In this document: piece after piece, positions 22,603 through 30,712 of the stretch
Layout of the letters: every line of letters begins with the position of its first letter
Numbering within the stretch: the first letter of the stretch is position 1
Source: Chloroflexota bacterium
GTDB lineage: Bacteria; Chloroflexota; Anaerolineae; Anaerolineales; DRMV01
Length of the DNA stretch: 31,859 nt
Direction of reading: 5' to 3'
NCBI GenBank assembly: GCA_013154225.1
Contig: JAADCW010000087.1
Coordinates: 1-31,859, forward strand
Position numbers and translations under genes: made by a program
The notes under the pieces: generated by a model
Database searches by the model: none
What the model saw: only the letters and a program-made list of their open reading frames with translations
Told to the model about the DNA's origin: nothing

Positions 22603-25600
22603 ATGAGCAAACCAAAAGCCAATGCTTCCCCTCAGAAAACCTCTCAGGAAACTTCGTGGCTCGATCGTCCGCTGAGTGCCTGGCTGAATGTGCGGGTTGA
22701 GGTGCTCATTTTTGCGGTAATCGTGTTGTTGGCGATATTTACCCGCTTTTATCATCTCGGCGATCGGGTGATGAGCCACGACGAAAGCCTGCACACCTAT
22801 TATTCGTGGCTGCTTTATAAAGGCAACGGCTATCAGCATAATCCTATGATGCATGGGCCGTTGCAGTTTCATTTAATTGCCTTTTCGTTTTTCTTGTTTG
22901 GCGATACCGATTTCACCGCACGCATCCCTCACGCGACTGCCGCGGTGCTGGCCATTGCCTTTCTCTGGGCCTGGCGGCGTTATTTGGGGCGCAAAGGCGC
23001 GTTGATTGCCGCGGGTTTGATGCTGATTTCGCCTTATATGCTCTACTATGGCCGCTATGCCCGTAATGAGGCGTTGATTATGCCGTTGGCCCTGGTGACC
23101 TTGTGGGCGGTGCTCCGCTATTTGGAAACCGGCGCGACCCGTTATCTCACCTGGTTGACCGTGGCTACGGCTTTGCATTTCGTTTCCAAGGAAACCGCGT
23201 TCATCTACACCGCGCAGTTGCTGTTTTTCTTGGCCTGGTTGTTGGTTGATCGTTTGAGCCGGGCGGAGTGGCCTGACTGGCGCGCACGGCGGAGTTTTTA
23301 CCTCAGCCTGATGGTGGCCGCAGGGGCTTTGGCGTTCGCGGTCATTGGCGCCTGGATTTACGGTCGTCTGGTTCCTCCGGCGGCGCCTTCGCCTGAAGCC
23401 GTAGGCGCCGCGGCGTCGGCCGCCAAACATTCATGGCTGAGCAATCCGGTTTCTTTGCCCCTGTTGGTCGTGGCCTTGGCCGCGTTGGTGGCCGCGGTGT
23501 ATTTCCTCATCACCGGTTACGGCTGGCGGCACTTGCTCCGCGAGCGGGCTTTTGTGCTTTTGCTGTTGCTTTTCTCCCTGGTGTTGCCCCAACTTGCGCC
23601 TTTGCCTATGGCTTTCTTCCATTGGAATGCCTTGGACTATTCTTCTGTGGGCATTGTGCATACCCTCATTTTCTTGGTGCCGCTCACGGCCCTGGCCATT
23701 GCCTTGGGTGTGGCCTGGGATGCTCGGACGTGGTTCTTTGAAGCCGCCTTATTCTACGGCATTTTTGCGGTGTTCCAAACCACGGTATTTACCAACGGTG
23801 GCGGCTTTTTCAGCGGTTTGGTAGGGGCTTTGGGCTATTGGCTGGAACAGCAAGGGGTGCATCGCGGCAGTCAGCCGTGGTATTACTACTTGCTCATTCA
23901 GGTGCCGATTTACGAATATCTGCCTGCTTTGGGCACGCTGGCCGCGATGGGATGGATGGGCTGGCGCGCGCTGAAAGGCCAGCATGAGGCGCCTGGCGAG
24001 CCTGTTTCGGCTGCCCGTGATTGGAAGGCCTACGAAGCCCAGCAGTACAGCCACGCGCCGGTGTTTGGGTTGCTGGCTTATTGGAGCGTGAGTTCCTTCC
24101 TGGCCTACACCCTCGCGGGCGAGAAAATGCCTTGGCTGACCGTGCACATCACCTTGCCCATGATTTTGCTTACCGGTTGGTTCCTGGGGAAGGTGGCCGA
24201 CGGTGTGGACTGGAAAGATTTTGCCCGCCGACGGGGATGGCTGTTGTTGGTGTTGGTGGTTACTTTCATCCTGTCCACCGCGCAGGCCACTGGCGCATGG
24301 CTTGGTGTGCCGCGGCCCTTTAGCGGCAGTGATTTGGCTTCGTTGCAAGCCACGGCCAACTTCCTGGTGGGCAGTGTGGTGGCTTTGCTTAGCGCTGTGG
24401 GGCTGGCTTATCTCAGCACGTCGTGGCGCACGAGCGATTTGCTGCGTTTGGGCGTGCTCACTTTGTTCGGATTTTTGGCGTTGCTAACCGCCCATACCGC
24501 TATTCAGGCCACCTATTACAACTACGACCAGGCCAACGAATATTTGGTTTACGCCCATTCCGCGCGTGGGGTGAAGACGGTGATGTCGCAGGTGCAGGAG
24601 ATTTCGGAACGCGTCACCGATGGCCTGGCGATTCAAGTGGCTTACGACAGCGACGTGTCCTGGCCCTTCACGTGGTATTTGCGGAATTATCCTAACCAGA
24701 AGTTCTACGGCAGTGAGCCAACCCAAGATTTGCGCGACGTGCCCATCATCATTGTGGGCGATAACGACTTTGCAGCCATTGAGCCCATTGTGGGGCGGGC
24801 TTATACCCGTTACGATTACATTCGGATGGTGTGGCCGAATCAGGATTACTTTGGCCTCACGAGGGAACGCATCAAGCATGCGCTCACCGATCCGCTGATG
24901 CGGGAAGCCCTGTTCCGTATCTGGCTCAACCGTGACTTCACGCTTTACTTCCAGATTCGGCAGGGCGTGGTCAACACGCCGCAGGCCGCGGACGTCAACA
25001 TGGCGAATATCCTGGCCGATTGGCAACCCTCGGATCGGATGCGGCTTTACATTCGCAACGATATTGTGGCCAAAATGTGGAATTACAATGCCGCCCCCTC
25101 GGGTTCCTTGGAAGCCGACCCCTACGCTAAAAAACAAGTGGTGTTGCGTCCCGATAAGGTGCTGGGAAGCGCGGGCAGTGAGCCGGGGCAATTCCAATCC
25201 CCGCGAGGCATTGCCGTGGCCCCAGATGGCTCCCTCTATGTGGCCGATACCCGCAACTTCCGCATTCAACACATTGCGCCCGACGGTCAGGTGTTGCAGG
25301 TGTGGGGCACGTATGGCAATTTGATGGATGGCGGCCCTGAAGCCGCGCCGCCGGGGACGTTCAACGAGCCCTGGGGCGTGGCAGTGGGCCCTGACGGCAG
25401 TGTGTATGTCACCGACACATGGAACCACCGCATTCAGAAATTCACGGCCGATGGCAAATTCATCACCATGTGGGGCCAATTTGGCAATGATGGTTCCCCG
25501 CTTTCCTTGTGGGGCCCGCGTGATGTGGTGGTGGATGCCCAAGGGCGGGTGTATGTCACCGATACGGGCAACAAGCGCGTTGTGATTTTCGATGCCGATG

Positions 25601-26058
25601 GCGCGCCGTTGGGGCAGTTTGGCCGCGCGGGCTCGGCTGTGGGCGAGTTCAACGAGCCTGTGGGGTTGGCATTGGATGCACAAGGCAACCTCTACGTGGC
25701 TGATACGTGGAACCAGCGGGTACAGGTGTTTGCTGTGGGGCCTGATCTTGCCATCATGCCCTTGCGTCAGTGGGATATTTTCGGTTGGTTCGGCCAATCT
25801 ACGGAAAACAAGCCCTACCTGGCTGTGGATGCCAATGGCCATGTGTTTGTCGGTGACCCTGAAGGTTATCGGGTGCTGGAATTTGACAACACAGGGTCGC
25901 TGTTGCGCTGGTGGGGGCAGTGGGGCGCGCCGCCGGAAGGCATGGGCCTGGTAGGCGGCTTGGCTGTGGATGGGCATGGTGGACTGTGGGTCGCCGATGC
26001 CGAACACGGCCAAATTTTGCACTTCCTGCTGAATCAGGTGGCACCGGCTTCGCCGTAA
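22603..26058 (+). CDS. Giant Agl23-like (TIGR03663-type) GT-C membrane protein fused to NHL beta-propeller
   Basis: 1151 residues. The first ~640 hold about a dozen transmembrane helices of the GT-C/PMT fold; an Asp-Glu pair at 60-61 (MSHDESLHTYYSWLLYKG) lies in the first outside loop where PMT enzymes keep the catalytic Asp, and NPMMHGPLQFHL follows. This N-terminal layout matches flippase-activity-associated proteins first seen in archaeal N-glycosylation. Residues 640-845 are soluble and unassigned. Residues 847-1145 contain five or six NHL repeats (FQSPRGIAVAPDGSLYVADT and FNEPWGVAVGPDGSVYVTDT are the clearest). The sequence suggests a membrane glycosyltransferase carrying its own extracytoplasmic interaction or substrate-sensing propeller. 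Codon usage matches neighbours; there is no sign of a frameshift. Confidence 0.88.
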   Translation: MSKPKANASPQKTSQETSWLDRPLSAWLNVRVEVLIFAVIVLLAIFTRFYHLGDRVMSHDESLHTYYSWLLYKGNGYQHNPMMHGPLQFHLIAFSFFLFGDTDFTARIPHATAAVLAIAFLWAWRRYLGRKGALIAAGLMLISPYMLYYGRYARNEALIMPLALVTLWAVLRYLETGATRYLTWLTVATALHFVSKETAFIYTAQLLFFLAWLLVDRLSRAEWPDWRARRSFYLSLMVAAGALAFAVIGAWIYGRLVPPAAPSPEAVGAAASAAKHSWLSNPVSLPLLVVALAALVAAVYFLITGYGWRHLLRERAFVLLLLLFSLVLPQLAPLPMAFFHWNALDYSSVGIVHTLIFLVPLTALAIALGVAWDARTWFFEAALFYGIFAVFQTTVFTNGGGFFSGLVGALGYWLEQQGVHRGSQPWYYYLLIQVPIYEYLPALGTLAAMGWMGWRALKGQHEAPGEPVSAARDWKAYEAQQYSHAPVFGLLAYWSVSSFLAYTLAGEKMPWLTVHITLPMILLTGWFLGKVADGVDWKDFARRRGWLLLVLVVTFILSTAQATGAWLGVPRPFSGSDLASLQATANFLVGSVVALLSAVGLAYLSTSWRTSDLLRLGVLTLFGFLALLTAHTAIQATYYNYDQANEYLVYAHSARGVKTVMSQVQEISERVTDGLAIQVAYDSDVSWPFTWYLRNYPNQKFYGSEPTQDLRDVPIIIVGDNDFAAIEPIVGRAYTRYDYIRMVWPNQDYFGLTRERIKHALTDPLMREALFRIWLNRDFTLYFQIRQGVVNTPQAADVNMANILADWQPSDRMRLYIRNDIVAKMWNYNAAPSGSLEADPYAKKQVVLRPDKVLGSAGSEPGQFQSPRGIAVAPDGSLYVADTRNFRIQHIAPDGQVLQVWGTYGNLMDGGPEAAPPGTFNEPWGVAVGPDGSVYVTDTWNHRIQKFTADGKFITMWGQFGNDGSPLSLWGPRDVVVDAQGRVYVTDTGNKRVVIFDADGAPLGQFGRAGSAVGEFNEPVGLALDAQGNLYVADTWNQRVQVFAVGPDLAIMPLRQWDIFGWFGQSTENKPYLAVDANGHVFVGDPEGYRVLEFDNTGSLLRWWGQWGAPPEGMGLVGGLAVDGHGGLWVADAEHGQILHFLLNQVAPASP

Positions 26059-26102
26059 GGTCACCATGTTCGGCAAGTGAACACTTTTGGGATAGATATT
26101 TG

Positions 26103-26154
26103 GCCGCAGATTACACAGGTTTTCCGCGTGGGGTGTGTCATCTGCGGCTTTTTT
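26103..26154 (+). terminator. Strong intrinsic terminator
   Basis: GCCGCAGAT (26103-26111) pairs with ATCTGCGGC (26140-26148); after one mismatch the stem continues ACACA/TGTGT. Six T residues follow at 26149-26154. It ends the scpB-led plus-strand unit, so the gene at 26215 needs its own promoter, which I could not identify. Confidence 0.93.
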
Positions 26155-26214
26155 CTCCCCGTGCTGGCCCAAGCATTTTCAAACCGGCCCCAAGTTTTTT
26201 GAAAGGCCGTGAAG

Positions 26215-27537
26215 GTGTCCAACCGCACTTCGTATAGCCAATTAATAAAAAGGCTAAAGCCAAAGTTTTTTTCCGCGTGGGAAAAGTCCCCTTACATGCG
26301 CGGCGGCCTGGTGCTGGCTGTGCTGTTGTGGTTGCTGTGGGCGTTGTGGACTTTGCCTGCGGTGCCTTTTCATCCTGATGAGAGCACTTACCTTTTCATG
26401 GCCGCGGATGGGCAGGCGTGGGGGCATCCGCAAGCTTTGGCTTATACTGGCGAAGGCGGGTTGCGCGAGCACTACCGTTTGGTCAATGCGCCGCTCACGC
26501 GTTATTTGTTTGCCCTGGGTTTGGCTGTGCACGGCCAATCGCCTTTGGCCCAGGACTGGGATTGGTCGGCCTCGTGGGAAGCGAACGTGGCGCGCGGCGC
26601 GCTGCCGTCCGAAGGGCAATTGATCGCCGCACGGCAGGTAGCGACCTTATGCACCGCGTTGGCTGGTTTGTTATTGGCTTTGGTGGCCTGTCGCTTGGGC
26701 GGCACAGCGGTGGCTTGGCTTACGTTGATAGGTTTTTTGCTCAATCCTCTCGTGCTGTTGCATGGCCGCCGTGCGATGATGGAAGCCCCCATGCTTTTGG
26801 GGATTGCCTGGGTGTTGTGGGAACTCACAGCCGAGCGTCCCAAGGCTTGGCGGCTTGGGCTGGCCTTGGCCTGGGCGATTTGGGCAAAATATTGGACGTT
26901 GGCCCTGTGGCCAGTGGCGTTATGGGCGGTGTGGCGGCGTACGCACGGGCCTAAACGGCGTTGGCGTGCGCTGGCTGTGGTGCTGGGGCTGCCTCTGGTC
27001 GTGGGGCTGATTTTGCAGCCGGTGATGTGGCATGCCCCCTGGCAAACGGCCTTGGCGATGCTTCATGAGCGGTTACAGGTTACCGCAACCCAGCAAGCGA
27101 CGTTCCGCTCGGTGCTGCCGTCCTATGCGCCCACCACGCCGTGGCAACGGCTGGGGTTGTTGTTAGGCCAAATTTACCTTGCGCCTTTGGCTTATCTGGA
27201 TTTGGGCAAGTATCAAGCCCCTCTACAAACTGCGATAGACGCGTATAACAGCCATCTCTGGGCCCATTGGGGGCGGGGCATTTTAGGCGCGGCTGTGCAG
27301 TTAGGGCTGACGTTGGTAGGGGTGTATGCCATGCTACGCCAGGTCAAGGAAACGGCCTCGTCCTCGCAGGGTTGGGCTTTGCGGGCTTTCCTGGTCGCGG
27401 CTGCGGCCCAGTGGGGATGGATGCTGTTGACCCTTCCCCTGGCCTTTCAGCGTTATGCTTTGCCCGTGTTGCCTTTTGTGGTGGTGTGGGAAGCTTGGGG
27501 GTTGTGGTGGCTTTTGCGGAAGGGAATCTACCGATGA
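26215..27537 (+). CDS. GT39/PMT-type membrane glycosyltransferase-like protein
   Basis: 440 residues, with roughly ten transmembrane helices. FHPDESTYLFMAADG, about residues 52-66, carries the Asp-Glu pair of GT-C dolichyl/undecaprenyl-phosphate sugar transferases (ArnT/PMT relatives). The acceptor and sugar are unknown. I choose the GTG at 26215 because GAAAGG (26201-26206) lies eight bases upstream; GTG 26209 and ATG 26296 are alternatives in frame. Distinct from the giant protein just upstream and separated from it by a terminator, it may act in the same glycan pathway. Its end overlaps a small open frame (27534-27698) that I do not accept as a gene. Confidence 0.82.
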   Translation: MSNRTSYSQLIKRLKPKFFSAWEKSPYMRGGLVLAVLLWLLWALWTLPAVPFHPDESTYLFMAADGQAWGHPQALAYTGEGGLREHYRLVNAPLTRYLFALGLAVHGQSPLAQDWDWSASWEANVARGALPSEGQLIAARQVATLCTALAGLLLALVACRLGGTAVAWLTLIGFLLNPLVLLHGRRAMMEAPMLLGIAWVLWELTAERPKAWRLGLALAWAIWAKYWTLALWPVALWAVWRRTHGPKRRWRALAVVLGLPLVVGLILQPVMWHAPWQTALAMLHERLQVTATQQATFRSVLPSYAPTTPWQRLGLLLGQIYLAPLAYLDLGKYQAPLQTAIDAYNSHLWAHWGRGILGAAVQLGLTLVGVYAMLRQVKETASSSQGWALRAFLVAAAAQWGWMLLTLPLAFQRYALPVLPFVVVWEAWGLWWLLRKGIYR

Positions 27538-27645
27538 AACTCCAGATGCCACAGAAAGATGCAGAGCAATTTGTTTTCTGTAAATACTTTACCAGGAGGT
27601 TCCCCTTTATTGTCCTAACTCACGTCCGAACATCAGAAGCCGTGC

Positions 27646-27674
27646 TTGACAGGGAAGAGGCCTTTCCTTACAAT
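27646..27674 (+). promoter_or_regulatory. Consensus sigma70 promoter upstream of the B12-binding gene
   Basis: TTGACA (27646-27651), exactly 17 bp, then TACAAT (27669-27674). This is the best -35/-10 pair in the window. RNA should start near 27681, leaving about 190 nt of leader. Confidence 0.85.
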
Positions 27675-27680
27675 GTGAGT

Positions 27681-27870
27681 AAGGACGCTTTGCTTTAAGA
27701 AAGTCCCTAAAAGTCCCTTTTGGACCGCGGGCGCCTGGGCGCAGTAGCGCGCCTTGGCACCCGTAAGGCCCTGAGCAACAGGGGCGCAAGTCCGTTGGAT
27801 CGGCAGAAATTGTAACAGCGCAGTGGCATTGGCGCCTGGTGCCTCGCTGAGAGACTCGCGGAGGTGCTTT
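27681..27870 (+). promoter_or_regulatory. Structured 5' leader of the B12-binding gene, class unknown
   Basis: The leader has several helices: GTCC/GGAC hairpins at the start, CGGG (27728-27731) with CCCG (27760-27763) enclosing a GC-rich GGCGC/GCGCC arm, CCCTG/CAGGG around AGCAA (27769-27785), and a final helix in which CCTC (27842-27845) pairs with GAGG (27861-27864), covering the ribosome site. That last pairing suggests translation control. I looked for the cobalamin riboswitch B12 box and GCCACTG and did not find them in the plus orientation. The wider gap 27538-27645 shows nothing else I can name. Confidence 0.5.
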
Positions 27871-29526
27871 ATGTCCCGACCCAAAACCGTGGTGGCTGCA
27901 GCTTTGGGGGAATGCGTGCACGTGGCGGGGGTGACCCGTTTTCTGCGTTTGGCTGAGCAGGCGGGTTGGCGCACGGTGTTTTTGGGCCCCGCAACGCCCA
28001 TCGAAAGGGTGTTAGAGGCCGCTCGCCGCGAGCAAGCCGACCTGGTAGGGGTTTCTTATCGCCTGACCCCGGAAACCGGCGAACGTCTTTTGGCGGAATT
28101 TGCCGAAGCCGCGGATGATTTGCGGGCCCAAGGCGTGCGTTTTGTTTTTGGCGGCACGCCCCCGGTGGCAGCGCGCGCCCGCAAACTGGGCTTTTTTGAC
28201 ATGGTGTTCGATGGCACGGAATCTCCCGACCAGGTCCTGGCCTACCTCAAAGGGGCTGATCCTCGCGCCTTCACCGAGCGCGATTTTCCGCAAACGACCG
28301 TGGCGCGCATTCGCTGGAAGGCGCCTTTCCCCATCCTTCGCCATCACTTTGGCCTGCCTTCGTTAGAAGCCACTGAGGAAGGCATCCGGAAGATTGCCGA
28401 GGCCGGGGTGCTGGACGTGATTTCCCTGGGAACCGACCAGGACGCGCAGGAAAACTTTTTCCATCCTGAGCGCCAAGACCCTCGCCGTCGTGGCGCGGGC
28501 GGTGTGCCGGTCCGCTCACCTGACGATTTCCGCCGCCTTTATCAGGCCAGCCGGCGGGGAAATTTCCCGCTCATGCGCACTTACACAGGCACCGACGACT
28601 TCTTCCGCCTGGCTGAGATGTACGTGGAAACCATCCACATCGCTTGGGCTGCCATCCCGATTTTTTGGTTCAACCGCATGGATGGCCGCGGCCCATGGGA
28701 TTTGGAAGGCTCTATTCGCGAGCATCAAAAATTGATGGCCTGGTATGGTGAGCGAAACATCCCAGTGGAAGTCAATGAGCCCCATCATTGGGGGATGCGT
28801 GATGCGCCAGATGTCATTTTTGTAGTGGCTGCTTATCTTTCCGCCTATATCGCCAAAGCCGCTGGCGTGCACGATTATATCGCACAATTGATGTTCAACA
28901 GTCCTGCCGACCTTTCCGACAAAATGGATTTGGCTAAAATGCTGGCGGTTTTGGAGCTCATTGCGCCATTGGAGGATGCGGATTTCCGCATTTACCGCCA
29001 AACCCGCACGGGCTTGCTGAGTTACCCGGTGGACGTGGACTATGCCCGCGCGCATCTTGCGGCCAGCGTGTATTTGCAAATGGCCCTCAAGCCGCACATT
29101 GTGCACGTGGTGGGCTATACCGAGGCCGACCACGCGGCCACGGCCGAGGATGTTATTGAATCGTGCAAACTGGCTCGCCGAGCCATCGAAAACGCGATCC
29201 GCGGCCAACCGGATATGACTCGCGATCCTGAAGTGCAAGAACGCAAGGAAGAACTCATGGCCGAGGCCCAGGTGACGCTGGAGGCTATCCGGTCTTTAGC
29301 GCCTGCGCACGTGGAAGATCCGCTGACCGACCCGAAAACTTTGGCAAAAGCGGTCACGACCGGCATTTTGGACGCGCCCCAACTGCAGAACAACCCTTAT
29401 GCCCGCGGGGCCATCGCGGCGCAGATTGACGCCCGTGGTGCAAACATCACCATTGACCCTGACACCGGCCGCCCGCTCAGCGAGCGCGAGCGGTTGGCAC
29501 GGGTGCTTAGCCAGGTTGAACGATAA
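27871..29526 (+). CDS. Cobalamin-binding-domain protein with mutase-like C-terminal domain
   Basis: 551 residues. The N-terminal ~130 follow the B12-binding Rossmann pattern: CVHVAG (15-20) sits at the DxHxxG motif with the histidine H17 and glycine kept but Asp replaced by Cys; then VGVSYRLT near 58 (Ser of SxL) and FVFGGTPP near 92 (GG). Residues 170-480 look like a TIM-barrel mutase: FPLMRTYTGTDDFFRLAEMYVETIH and NEPHHWGMRDAPD are distinctive. I infer an adenosyl- or methylcobalamin-dependent mutase/transferase of unknown substrate. ATG 27871 has GGAGG (27860-27864) six bases upstream. It is followed 57 bp later by the opine-dehydrogenase-like gene on the same strand. Confidence 0.8.
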   Translation: MSRPKTVVAAALGECVHVAGVTRFLRLAEQAGWRTVFLGPATPIERVLEAARREQADLVGVSYRLTPETGERLLAEFAEAADDLRAQGVRFVFGGTPPVAARARKLGFFDMVFDGTESPDQVLAYLKGADPRAFTERDFPQTTVARIRWKAPFPILRHHFGLPSLEATEEGIRKIAEAGVLDVISLGTDQDAQENFFHPERQDPRRRGAGGVPVRSPDDFRRLYQASRRGNFPLMRTYTGTDDFFRLAEMYVETIHIAWAAIPIFWFNRMDGRGPWDLEGSIREHQKLMAWYGERNIPVEVNEPHHWGMRDAPDVIFVVAAYLSAYIAKAAGVHDYIAQLMFNSPADLSDKMDLAKMLAVLELIAPLEDADFRIYRQTRTGLLSYPVDVDYARAHLAASVYLQMALKPHIVHVVGYTEADHAATAEDVIESCKLARRAIENAIRGQPDMTRDPEVQERKEELMAEAQVTLEAIRSLAPAHVEDPLTDPKTLAKAVTTGILDAPQLQNNPYARGAIAAQIDARGANITIDPDTGRPLSERERLARVLSQVER

Positions 29527-29583
29527 ACCTGTGCCGCTTGTCTAAACCTTGGCTTTCGTTGCGCTTTCTGTGAGGAGGTTTGT

Positions 29584-30696
29584 ATGAGCGACGCGCGTTA
29601 TTTGATTGTTGGCGCTGGCCACGGCGGCAAGGCCATGGCCGCGCATCTGGCGTTGATGGGTTTTGACGTCATGCTTTACAATCGCACGCCAGAGCACGTG
29701 GCTGCGATTAAATCGCGGGGGGGCATTGATCTGCTTGCGCCCGAAGGAGTGGTTTCGGGTTTTGCGCGCCTGCACGGGGTGACTTCCGATTTGCGTGAAG
29801 CCTTGGCCTGGGCTGACATTATCATGATGGTGGTGCCCTCGTTTGCCCACCGCCCCCTGGCAACCCAAATGGCCCTGCACTTGCGTGATGGCCAAATTGT
29901 GATTTTGCACCCCGGCCGCACGTTTGGCGCGTTGGAGTTTCGGCATGTGCTTCAGCAGGAAGGCTGTCAGGCTCAGGTGGTCGTGGCTGAGGCGCAGACC
30001 TTCATCTATGCTTCCCGCTCCGAAGGCCCTGCCCAGGCCCGTATTTTCCGCATCAAAGAGGCTGTGCCTTTGGCTGCTTTGCCCGCGGTGGATACTTCGC
30101 GGGTGCTGGAGGCCATTCGGCCCGCGTTCCCCCAGTTCATTGATGGGGTCAACGTGCTCCATACAGGCCTGGACAACATCGGCGCGATTTTCCATCCTGC
30201 CATCAGCCTGCTCAATGCGGGCTGGATTGAGGCCACAGGCGGTAATTTCCGCTTTTACCATGAAGGCGTAACGCCGACGGTTGCCCGCATCATGGAAGCC
30301 CTTGACCGAGAGCGGGTAACCGTGGCTGCGGCTTTGGGCATTCGGGCTGTGACGGCTCGAGAGTGGCTTCAGATTGCCTATAACGCTCGCGGCGATAACC
30401 TCTATGAGGCCATTCACAACCAGGTGGGTTATCAAAACATCAAAGCGCCTGGAACGTTGCAGCATCGCTATTTGCTGGAAGACGTGCCCATGAGCCTGGT
30501 GCCCATTGCCAATTTGGGCCAGCGCTATGGCGTGTCGGTGCGGGCAATGGAAAGCCTGATTCGGCTGGCCAGCATAGCCCACGGCACGGATTACTGGCGC
30601 CGTGGACGCACGTTGGCGCGGTTGGGCATTGAGCATTTGAGCGTGGCCGAGATCCAACGCTATGTGCAGGAGGGCGTCTTGGAGCATTGGGGTTGA
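29584..30696 (+). CDS. NAD/NADP octopine/nopaline dehydrogenase family protein
   Basis: 370 residues. N-terminal Rossmann domain, G10-A-G-H-G-G15 in YLIVGAGHGGKAMAAHLA, then the alpha-helical octopine-dehydrogenase domain with H204 in NIGAIFHPAISLLNAG, at the position of the catalytic histidine of this family. Family members reductively condense an amino acid and a 2-oxo acid, or act on related secondary amines or 2-hydroxy acids; the real substrate is unknown. A perfect GGAGG lies upstream of ATG 29584. Its pairing with the B12 protein suggests one reaction sequence in which the mutase product is reduced or oxidised here. Confidence 0.88.
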   Translation: MSDARYLIVGAGHGGKAMAAHLALMGFDVMLYNRTPEHVAAIKSRGGIDLLAPEGVVSGFARLHGVTSDLREALAWADIIMMVVPSFAHRPLATQMALHLRDGQIVILHPGRTFGALEFRHVLQQEGCQAQVVVAEAQTFIYASRSEGPAQARIFRIKEAVPLAALPAVDTSRVLEAIRPAFPQFIDGVNVLHTGLDNIGAIFHPAISLLNAGWIEATGGNFRFYHEGVTPTVARIMEALDRERVTVAAALGIRAVTAREWLQIAYNARGDNLYEAIHNQVGYQNIKAPGTLQHRYLLEDVPMSLVPIANLGQRYGVSVRAMESLIRLASIAHGTDYWRRGRTLARLGIEHLSVAEIQRYVQEGVLEHWG

Positions 30697-30705
30697 TGAT
30701 ATAAT
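30697..30705 (+). promoter_or_regulatory. Extended -10 promoter placed for a leaderless transcript
   Basis: TGATATAAT (extended -10) ends seven bases before the ATG at 30713, so RNA should begin on or beside that ATG. It overlaps nothing but the last stop region of the preceding gene. No ribosome site exists between them. Confidence 0.6.
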
Positions 30706-30712
30706 CCCGCCC

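Noticed and set aside
24484..26172. 562-codon open frame opposite the Agl23-NHL gene
   Set aside because: Shadow of the NHL repeats on the other strand; no family features or start signals.
27534..27698. 54-codon frame starting ATGAAACTCC, overlapping the stop of the GT39 gene
   Set aside because: It has a plausible coupled start and AAGGGA upstream, but it contains a full consensus promoter (27646-27674), its sequence is unlike any family, and it is AT-richer than neighbouring genes. Kept as a remote possibility only.
27715..27735. TGGACCGCGGG resembled the T-box antiterminator sequence
   Set aside because: The AGGGTGG portion is missing, no terminator with T run follows, and the downstream gene is not a tRNA-synthetase or amino-acid gene.
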